Shown here in pieces: positions 48,460-55,488 of a DNA stretch of 64,000 nt; position 1 is the stretch's first letter, and every line of letters begins with the position of its first letter. The notes under the pieces are model-generated. The model was not told the origin of the DNA, did not search any database, and saw only the letters and a list, made by a program, of their open reading frames with translations. The DNA is from Streptomyces spiralis (GTDB lineage: Bacteria; Actinomycetota; Actinomycetes; Streptomycetales; Streptomycetaceae), in contig NZ_BNBC01000011.1 of NCBI RefSeq assembly GCF_014654675.1, forward strand, positions 1 through 64,000, in the 5' to 3' direction. A program made the translations under genes and the position numbers.

Positions 48460-50721
48460 TCAGTGTGCGTCGAGCTCGGCGAGGTGCTCCCTGGCCGAGG
48501 CGACATGCTGAGGACTGGCCGCCGCCCCGAGCGTGACGCACTGGGAGAAGGCCTCCCTGGCTCCGTCACGGTCCCCGGCGCCCAGCAGGGTGCTGCCGAG
48601 GCGGACCAAGGCGCGGCTCTCCAGCGCCGGATGGCCACTGGCACGGCAGAGCGCCACGGCGGTCCGCAGGTGGAGGGCGGCCTCGTCCCAGTTCTCGAGG
48701 GCGGCGTGGGCCCGGCCCAAGGACGTCTGCAGGTTCGCCCGGTTGAAGGCGGCACTGTGAGGTTCGATGCGGTCTCCGGCCTGCTCCAGGAAGGCGAGGG
48801 CCCGGAGGTTCTCCGCGACGGCTTCCTCGTGCCGGCCCGCCAGGAGAAGGGTCTCGGCCGTGCTGCTCATGGCGTGCAGGGTGCCGTGGAGATCGCCGGC
48901 TGCCTCGAAGAACCCGGTTGCCTCGTGGTTGTGAAGTGCCGCCGTGGCATGGTCACCGAGCAGGCCGAGGGCCCAGGCGGTGTAGCTGTGGGCCCAGCCC
49001 TGCTGTTCGGGGTCATCGGCGCGCTTGGCGGCGGCGAGGGCCCGGGCGGAGCGTTCGAGGCTCTGGCGAGGGCGGCCTTCGCAGATGAGGAGGGCCCAGG
49101 CATGGTTGTTGAGGTGGAAGGCTTCGACGCGTGGGTCGCCGAGGGACTCGGCGCACTGGGCTGCGGTACGGCAGACCTCCGGCCAGTGTCCCCAGAAGAT
49201 CCACTGGTCGGAGAACCAGTGCAGGGCCTCGGCGACCTCCACCACGGTGGCGTGGTCGCCCGTGGCGGCGGCCGCGCGCAGGGCGGCGAGCCAGTTGTCG
49301 CCCTCCGCCTGGAGCCATCGGCGAGCGTGCTCGGCGGTGGACAGGTCGACGGTGCCCTGCCAGGTGGGGGGCGGGGCGCCGTAGTCGGGTTCGAACCAGC
49401 GTCCGGCCACGACGGCCGTCTCGAGCAGCCAGCGGCGGAGCGCGGAGCGGGCCGCCTCCGCGTCCGGGCCGGGCTCCTGGACCCGCAGCCGCTCCTGCGC
49501 GTACAGGCGCAGCAGGTCATGCAAGCGGTAGCGGTCCTTGTCCGTGCCGAGCAGGCCCGTCTCGACGAGTTCCTCGAGGGTGTCCTCGGCGTCGAAGAGG
49601 TGCTGGCCGCTGAGCTGGGCGGCGCCCGCGGCGCTGACGTCGGAACCCTCCACCAACGCCAGGAGCCGGAAGAGGCGGGCGGCGACGGGGGTGAGCTGAC
49701 GGTAGGACAGCTCGAAGGCCGCCGAGACATGCAGGTCCCCTGCGGTCAGGGTCTTCAGACGGCGTTCTTCCAGGGCGAGGCGGTCGGCGAGGCGGCGTAC
49801 GGACCAGCCGCTGCGGGTGGCAAGCCAGTTGCCCGCCACCCGCAGCGCCAGCGGCAGGTGCGCGCAGCGGTCGGCGACCGCGGCCAGGGAGACCGGGTCG
49901 GCCTCCGCGCGCTCCCGCCCCACCAGGGCGGTCAGGAAATCGGCGGCCTCGGCCGGGGACAGCTCGCCGAGGAGGAGACGGTGGACGCTCTCCAGGCCGG
50001 TGAGCATCCTCCGGCTGGTGATCAACACCATGGTGGCACCCGTGCTCGGCAGGAGGGGGCGGACCTGAGCCTCGTCGCGGGCGTTGTCCAGCACCAGCAG
50101 ACAGCGCCGTTCGGCCAACGCCTGCCGGTACAGCTCCGGGTGGCCGTGCGGGCCGGCTTTGGCGAGGTCCCGGTCGGCCACACCCAGCGCCTTCAGGGCG
50201 CGGAGCACCAGCTCGGCCGGCCCGGGCGGGTGGTCGTCCGTGCCACGCAGGTCGAGCATCAGCATGTGCCCGTCGGGGAAGTGTTCGGCCAGCTCGCGGG
50301 CCACGCGCAGGGCCAGAGTGGTCTTGCCCGTCCCGGGTGGTCCGGACACCGCCACCACGGTCGGCGTTCCGGCGGCCGCCTGCCCGGCCATTGCCGTCAG
50401 TTGCGCCAGCTCGGCCTTCCGGCCGACGAAGTCGTCGATGCCCCGGGGGAAGGCGCGCAGGCCGGCCGGGCGTTGGCGGGGGTTGCGGCCGGACCGGGCG
50501 GCGGCCAGGAGCCGCTCCCGCTCGGCCTCGCCCAGCCCGAGCCCCACCGCGAGCGCGGCGACCGTGCCCCGTTGGGGAGTCGCCCGCCGTCCCCGCTCCA
50601 GGTCCCCGATTCCGCGGACGCTCACCCCCGACGCCTCGGCCAGCATCTCGATGGTCAGCGACGCGTCCAGTCGCAACTGCCGCAACAGAGTTCCGAACTC
50701 CGCACCATCCGCGTCGGCCAC
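48460..50721 (-). CDS. HTH / NB-ARC / TPR regulator (STAND class)
   Basis: The 753-residue protein has an N-terminal XRE-type helix-turn-helix (LDASLTIEMLAEASGVSVRGIGDLERGRRATPQR, residues 14-48), an NB-ARC ATPase domain with Walker A VSGPPGTGKTTLAL near residue 107, Walker B CLLVLDNARDE near 195 and CAHLPLALRVAGNWL, a winged-helix linker (LHDLLRLYAQERLR), and a C-terminal TPR array from about residue 460 (NDEALR and ALHNHEATGFFEAAGDL type repeats). This is the STAND-type architecture of AfsR-like and related Streptomyces regulators. Ligand and targets are unknown. GTG 50721 has GGGGGAG four bases before; ATG 50748 is the alternative. A remnant copy lies at 62609-62905. Confidence 0.88.
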   Translation of the reverse strand: MADADGAEFGTLLRQLRLDASLTIEMLAEASGVSVRGIGDLERGRRATPQRGTVAALAVGLGLGEAERERLLAAARSGRNPRQRPAGLRAFPRGIDDFVGRKAELAQLTAMAGQAAAGTPTVVAVSGPPGTGKTTLALRVARELAEHFPDGHMLMLDLRGTDDHPPGPAELVLRALKALGVADRDLAKAGPHGHPELYRQALAERRCLLVLDNARDEAQVRPLLPSTGATMVLITSRRMLTGLESVHRLLLGELSPAEAADFLTALVGRERAEADPVSLAAVADRCAHLPLALRVAGNWLATRSGWSVRRLADRLALEERRLKTLTAGDLHVSAAFELSYRQLTPVAARLFRLLALVEGSDVSAAGAAQLSGQHLFDAEDTLEELVETGLLGTDKDRYRLHDLLRLYAQERLRVQEPGPDAEAARSALRRWLLETAVVAGRWFEPDYGAPPPTWQGTVDLSTAEHARRWLQAEGDNWLAALRAAAATGDHATVVEVAEALHWFSDQWIFWGHWPEVCRTAAQCAESLGDPRVEAFHLNNHAWALLICEGRPRQSLERSARALAAAKRADDPEQQGWAHSYTAWALGLLGDHATAALHNHEATGFFEAAGDLHGTLHAMSSTAETLLLAGRHEEAVAENLRALAFLEQAGDRIEPHSAAFNRANLQTSLGRAHAALENWDEAALHLRTAVALCRASGHPALESRALVRLGSTLLGAGDRDGAREAFSQCVTLGAAASPQHVASAREHLAELDAH

Positions 50722-51006
50722 GTCGCTCCCCCTGTCCCCTCGCTCCATCCGCACCCGAGCCGCTCCGGTAGGACACCGCGCTACCGGTCCCTGCCAGGGC
50801 GCCCCGAACCCCCTCTTCCGGCCGAGGGCGGGTGGCGAGCCCGCATGGTATCCGGGGAGGGGAACGGCCGGCATGGGACAGCCGGAGTCTGGACAGGTGC
50901 ATCGACCGGTGGCGACCGCAGGATCACACCGGCGGCCAGAACGGTCGCTTGCCGGCCGATGGCCGGGCCCTCGGCCGAAGTCCACCGGCGTCCGCAAAGG
51001 GGGCGG

Positions 51007-52227
51007 CTACGCCTTGGGGTGCCGACGCCCGCGGAACATGAGCGCGACGGCGCTCACCGACAGCAGGATCAGTACCGTCGCGTATCCGTCGGCGGTCCTG
51101 TGCAGGCCGAACCTGGTGGAGATCACGCCGGCCGCGATCGCCGGCAGGCTGAAGGCCAGATAGCCGACGACGTACAGGCTCGAGAACACTCCGGCGCGTT
51201 CCCTGGCCTCGGCCAGCGGGAGGACCGTGCGGAAGGAACCGAGCAGCGCCGCACCCCAGCCGAAGCCGGCGATCGCGTTGCCCAGGAGGTAGGCGGCGGG
51301 CACGGCGGCCGAGACACCGACCAAGGTCAGCGTCATTCCGGTGGCCAGCGCCAGCGACCCGACGGCCATCGCGTGCCTCGGCTCCCGTGGGTGGAGGGCG
51401 AGCGATCCGACGGCCCCCGTCCCGGTGAGCATTCCGATCACGACACCGGCGATGAGATGGTCGTGGACATGCAGGACGTCGGCGGTCAGTGAGGGCCCGA
51501 GGGACAGCGAGAATCCTCCGAGCGCCCAGAGAGCGACCAGGCCGGGCGCGATGGCCACGAAGTGCGGCCGGACCCGGTGGGGCACCGACACCCGCGGGCG
51601 CAGCGAGGCGAGCGCGCCCGAGCGGAGGGTTGCGGTCTCGGGCATCAGCGTGACGCAGACGACGGAGGCCAGGAATACCGACCCGAGCAGCACGAAGACC
51701 AGAGTGGTCGGCGCCGGGGCGTACTGGACCAGCAACCCCGACCCCAGCGCACCCGAGGCCAGGCCCAGGAGCGAGGAGACGCTGTTGACCAGCGCTCCCA
51801 TGTTGGGGCGGTGCTTGGGCTGGAGATCGACCAGGCCGGCGCTGATGGCGCCGGTCGCGGCACCGGTGGCCAGACCCTGCAGGGTGCGGGCGAGCAGCAG
51901 CGAGCCCACTCCGCCGGCGACGACGAAGATCGCCATGGCGCCCGCCTCCACGAGCAGCGACACGGCCAGGACAGGGCGGCGGCCGATGTGGTCGGAGAGC
52001 GCGCCGACCACCGTCAGGGCCAGCAGCAGACCGATGGCGTAGAGCGAGAACACCACCGTGACGGTGGTCGCCGAGAAGCCCCAGTGGGCCTGGTAGACGG
52101 GGTACAGCGGGGAGGGGGCGCTCGCGGCGGCGAGAAGAAGCAGTTGGATCGCCCCGAGCAGCCAGAAGGCGGCGACGCGGGGCAGGGAGGGGTGGCCGCG
52201 GCCGGGGGCCGGGCGGGGATCGGTCAT
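51007..52227 (-). CDS. MFS transporter
   Basis: The 406-residue membrane protein has twelve predicted helices: LLGAIQLLLLAAASAPSPLYPVYQAHWGF, motif A GALSDHIGRRPVLAVS near residue 78, then ARTLQGLATGAATGAISAGLVDL and a second half starting near residue 215 (VALWALGGFSLSLGPSLTADVL). It belongs to the drug/metabolite exporters of the major facilitator superfamily; substrate unknown. It stands alone: 286 bases from the regulator gene on one side and 256 from the next gene, so it may have its own promoter. No adjacent regulator gene is clearly tied to it. Confidence 0.87.
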   Translation of the reverse strand: MTDPRPAPGRGHPSLPRVAAFWLLGAIQLLLLAAASAPSPLYPVYQAHWGFSATTVTVVFSLYAIGLLLALTVVGALSDHIGRRPVLAVSLLVEAGAMAIFVVAGGVGSLLLARTLQGLATGAATGAISAGLVDLQPKHRPNMGALVNSVSSLLGLASGALGSGLLVQYAPAPTTLVFVLLGSVFLASVVCVTLMPETATLRSGALASLRPRVSVPHRVRPHFVAIAPGLVALWALGGFSLSLGPSLTADVLHVHDHLIAGVVIGMLTGTGAVGSLALHPREPRHAMAVGSLALATGMTLTLVGVSAAVPAAYLLGNAIAGFGWGAALLGSFRTVLPLAEARERAGVFSSLYVVGYLAFSLPAIAAGVISTRFGLHRTADGYATVLILLSVSAVALMFRGRRHPKA

Positions 52228-52483
52228 TGCCGTCGTCTTCTCAAGTCTCGCTGGCGACAGGGGTGTTCAGGACGGTGCGGAAGCCCTGTGGCTACCAGGT
52301 GAATTCCCGTGGTGTTGCCGCCCGGTCCCTGTGACGAGGTCGTGCGTGCGTCCGGGCGGGCGGCGGGCGGACGGGCCGGGCGAGTGGCAGAGCGGCCGGG
52401 CGACAAGGCTCGGCCGCATCACCCGCTCGGCGTGGGGAGGGGTTGCCGTGGGCGCTGTCGTGCCCACGGGACATGGCTTCGGG

Positions 52484-53359
52484 TCAGCCCCGCCAGTCCG
52501 CGAGGAAGTCGAGGAGTTCGGCGTTGACGACGTCGGGGCGTTCCTCCTGGCAGAGGTGTCCGCACCGGGGGATCGGCACCCCGCGGACGTCGCGCGCCAG
52601 TCCCTTCCAGACGTCCAGGACGTCGTAGGCCTGCCCGACGGCGCTGAAGTCCTCGCCCCACATGGTCAGGACCGGGCAGTCGATGAGCCGGTCGGCGTCC
52701 TCGCGGTCCTGGGCGACGTCCTGGGGCGCCGCCCGGTAGTCCATGCAGGATCCCCGCACCGCGCCCGGCTGCTGGTAGGCGCGGACGTAGACCGCGGTCT
52801 CCTCCGGGGTCAGCATGCCGGGGTCGTACGACCAGCTCCGGTAGAAGTGCGTGAGCCAGGTCTCCTCGCGGCCGGCGATCAGCGCCTCGGGCAGGTCCGG
52901 CACGCCGAGGAAGGTGAAGAACCAGTAGCCCTCCCGGGCAAGGGTCACGTCATAGGTGTCGGCGATGACCCGGGTCGGGATGTTGTCCATGGCGACGAAC
53001 CGGTCGAGCCGGTCGGGGTGGTCCTTGGCGAACCGGGTCCCGACACGCGCCCCGCGGTCGTGGCCGACCAGAGCGACGCGCTCATGACCGAGATGGTCCA
53101 TCAGCGCGATCACGTCATTGGCCATGGTCCGCTTGTCGTAGCCCGAGGCCGGCTTCTCCGTGTCGCCGTAGCCGCGCAGGTCGGGGGCGATCACGGTGAA
53201 CCGCCGGGCCAGTACGGGTATCTGCTTGCGCCAGCCGTACCAGGTCTCGGGGAAGCCGTGCAGCAGATAGACCGGCGGCCCTTCTCCGGCACTGACCCAG
53301 TGCTGTTTGATCCCGTTGAGTACGGCGGTGTGGTGGGTGATGCCTGCCGGTTCCGTCAT
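52484..53359 (-). CDS. Epoxide hydrolase/haloacetate-dehalogenase-like alpha/beta hydrolase
   Basis: The 291-residue enzyme has VYLLHGFPETWYGWRKQIPVLARRFTVIAPDLRGYGDTEKP, an aspartate nucleophile in VALVGHDRGARVGTRF near residue 98 and the histidine in PRCGHLCQEERPDVV. Asp at the elbow with the DLRGYGDS-type segment separates epoxide hydrolases and fluoroacetate dehalogenases from serine hydrolases; the HDRGARV pattern fits the dehalogenase branch slightly better, but both remain possible. The ATG at 53359 overlaps the stop of the preceding SMP-30-like gene by four bases, so they are coupled. Confidence 0.85.
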   Translation of the reverse strand: MTEPAGITHHTAVLNGIKQHWVSAGEGPPVYLLHGFPETWYGWRKQIPVLARRFTVIAPDLRGYGDTEKPASGYDKRTMANDVIALMDHLGHERVALVGHDRGARVGTRFAKDHPDRLDRFVAMDNIPTRVIADTYDVTLAREGYWFFTFLGVPDLPEALIAGREETWLTHFYRSWSYDPGMLTPEETAVYVRAYQQPGAVRGSCMDYRAAPQDVAQDREDADRLIDCPVLTMWGEDFSAVGQAYDVLDVWKGLARDVRGVPIPRCGHLCQEERPDVVNAELLDFLADWRG

Positions 53360-54354
53360 GACCGCCCCCGCTGGATCCGCCGACCCTGCTCATGCTGCCG
53401 GGCGGAAGGGAGGCGGGCCGCGAGGACGTTGGGGTCCTCGTCGGTGAAGTAGGCACCGTTGGCTATGTAGGCCGTGGTGCCCCGTACGGTGAGGGAGGTC
53501 GGGTTCTGCAGACCGTCGGCGGCGGTGAGCACCACGGTGTGGGTGCCGTCCGGCCTCACCAGGTCCACCTCGTTGTTCGCGTTGATCGCGGCGAGCAGAG
53601 TGTCGCCGGCGCCGGTGAAGGCGATGTCGTCGATGTTCACGAGGCCGGTGGCCTTGGTCTCGACGGGACCGGCGGTGCCCTCAGGGGTGATCGGGATGCG
53701 CAGTACGGTGCCCTGGTCCAGGTTGGACACCCAGGCCGCTCCGTTGTGGATCTTGATGCCGTTGGCGCCCAGGAACCCGGTGGACTCCAGCTCGGGTCCG
53801 GTCGCCCACTTGCTGGGCGTGCCACCGGTGACGGGCACCCGCCAGACCGTGCCGAGGACCGAGTCTGCCGCGTACAGCAGTCCGGTGCGGCTGTCGAGGG
53901 CCAGGCCGTTGGGAAGGCCGTCGGCCGGGAACGCGGCTGTGCGCTCCGGGGTGCCGCCGGGACGCAGGCGCCACAGGCCGGTCAGATCGCTGCTGCCCGT
54001 GGAGTACAGGAAGTAGAGCGTCCCGTCCTGGGCCCGGACGATGCCGCCGAGGAACGGCGAGGTCAGGGCAGGGGTGCTGGCGCCGGCCGGGGGCTCTGGC
54101 AGGGTCGCGAGGACACGCACCCGGCCGTCGGGGCTGATGCGGGCGAGCTGACGGCTGTAGGCGAAGGTGACGTCGGCGCTGCCGTCCGGTTCCAGGGTGA
54201 TGTTCTCGGGGCGCTGCCCGTCGGTCATGTTCAGGTGTGCCACGAAACGCACCGCCGGGGCCGCGGCCGCGGGGCCCGCGACGGTCGCCGTGAGGGCCGC
54301 CGCCACGGCGGCGGCCAGCAGGCCGGCCCGTTTGCCATGGATCGTTCTTGTCAT
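53356..54354 (-). CDS. Secreted SMP-30/ScyD-like beta-propeller protein
   Basis: The 332-residue protein has a signal peptide (RAGLLAAAVAAALTATVAGPAAAAP) and a beta-propeller with repeats such as PNGLALDSRTGLLYAADSVLGTVWRVPVTGG and TGFLGANGIKIHNGAAWVSNLDQGTVLRIPI, like SMP-30/gluconolactonase or ScyD-type proteins. Such proteins are lactonases or structural propellers; the metal ligands of SMP-30 (Glu, Asn, Asp) can be placed only tentatively. It is coupled to the epoxide-hydrolase-like gene by ATGA. The ATG at 54354 is preceded by a purine stretch (GAAGAAGCA). Confidence 0.78.
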   Translation of the reverse strand: MTRTIHGKRAGLLAAAVAAALTATVAGPAAAAPAVRFVAHLNMTDGQRPENITLEPDGSADVTFAYSRQLARISPDGRVRVLATLPEPPAGASTPALTSPFLGGIVRAQDGTLYFLYSTGSSDLTGLWRLRPGGTPERTAAFPADGLPNGLALDSRTGLLYAADSVLGTVWRVPVTGGTPSKWATGPELESTGFLGANGIKIHNGAAWVSNLDQGTVLRIPITPEGTAGPVETKATGLVNIDDIAFTGAGDTLLAAINANNEVDLVRPDGTHTVVLTAADGLQNPTSLTVRGTTAYIANGAYFTDEDPNVLAARLPSARQHEQGRRIQRGRS

Positions 54355-54364
54355 TGCTTCTTCC

Positions 54365-54465
54365 TGTCTCTCTGTTCCGACCGGCCTGTTCCGACTGTCT
54401 GTTCCGGCCGGTCCGGTCTGTTCGGCGTGGCCCGCCCGGTCCGGTCTGTCCGGTGCCTGTGCGGG
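54365..54465. repeat. Short degenerate repeat of CTGTTCCG units
   Basis: Between the SMP-30-like gene and the next gene, a run of variants of CTGTTCCGACCGG and CCGGTCCGGTCTG occupies about 100 bases. It is not coding; it may be a replication-slippage tract or a site of RNA structure. No further meaning can be read. Confidence 0.45.
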
Positions 54466-54497
54466 AACGTGGGCTTCCCGGCCGCCGTCCCGCGCGG

Positions 54498-55340
54498 TCA
54501 GCCGACGAACCGCTGGCGCAGCTCGCCGATGCCGGTGATGGCGCTGACCAGTTCGTCGCCGTGCGCCAGCCAGCGCTGCGGCGAGCGGCCGAGGCCGACG
54601 CCCGCCGGCGTGCCGGTGAAGATGACGTCTCCCGGCAGCAGCGGGAGCACCTGCGAAAGCCTGGCGATGAGGGCCGGGACGGAGAAGATGAGCTGCCGGG
54701 TGCGGCCACGCTGCACCTCCTCACCGTTGATCGCGCAGGTCAGCTCCAGGTCGTCGGGGTCGTCGAACTCGTCTGGAGTGACGAGCCAGGGCCCCATCGG
54801 GGCGAAGCCCGGATAGGACTTGCCGAGGCTGAACTGCGGAGCCGGACCGGCCATCTGGATCACGCGCTCGGAGATGTCCTGGCCCACTGTCAGGCCCGCG
54901 ACGTGGTTCCAGGCGTCGGCCTCGGACACCCGGTGGGCCTCGCGGCCGACGACCACGACCAGCTCCACCTCCCAGTCGGTGTGGCCGCCCTCGGGCAGTG
55001 CCACCTCGGTGACCGGGCCGCTGATGCTGGTCGCGTACTTGGTGAAGACCGGCGGCATGCCGTCCGGGACGGTGAATCCCGCCTCGGAGACGTGCTCGCG
55101 GTAGTTCAGGCCGACGGCGAGCAGCTGGTGGGGAGATGGCGCGGGTGCGCCGAGATCGGCCGGGTCGAAGGGGACGCCGTCACCGAGATCCGCCCGGCCG
55201 GCCCAGGCACGGAACTCCTCCCAGCGGGGGTAGACCTCCTGCGGATCCGAGGAGAACAGACCGTCGCTGGCCTGCTGGACGTCGACCGCCCGGTCGGCGG
55301 TGACCACGACCAGCCGGCCGGCGAGATTGGCGATACGCAC
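54498..55340 (-). CDS. Fumarylacetoacetate-hydrolase-family protein
   Basis: The 280-residue protein has the FAH-family core: LLAVGLNYREHVSEAGF near residue 73, the metal-binding segment HTDWEVELVVVVGREAHRVSEADAWNHVAGLTVGQDIS near residue 120, and the C-terminal LLPGDVIFTGTPAGVGLGRSP near residue 230. It probably catalyses a hydratase, hydrolase or decarboxylase step on a diketo acid or related compound in sugar-acid or aromatic degradation. The GTG at 55340 has GGAG six bases upstream. It lies between the FAD/Fe-S dehydrogenase gene (148 bases away) and the SMP-30-like gene. Confidence 0.87.
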   Translation of the reverse strand: MRIANLAGRLVVVTADRAVDVQQASDGLFSSDPQEVYPRWEEFRAWAGRADLGDGVPFDPADLGAPAPSPHQLLAVGLNYREHVSEAGFTVPDGMPPVFTKYATSISGPVTEVALPEGGHTDWEVELVVVVGREAHRVSEADAWNHVAGLTVGQDISERVIQMAGPAPQFSLGKSYPGFAPMGPWLVTPDEFDDPDDLELTCAINGEEVQRGRTRQLIFSVPALIARLSQVLPLLPGDVIFTGTPAGVGLGRSPQRWLAHGDELVSAITGIGELRQRFVG

Positions 55341-55488
55341 GATGTGCTCCAGGTGCGATGGGTGGTGGAGGCTCGGGTGAGGGTGGGGCGGGAGTCGGCT
55401 GCGGGCCCGGCTGCAGGTCCGGCCGCGGTCGGGGCCGGGGCAGGAACGGCCGCCGTCGACCGCCCGCGCCTGGACACGGCCGCGCCGT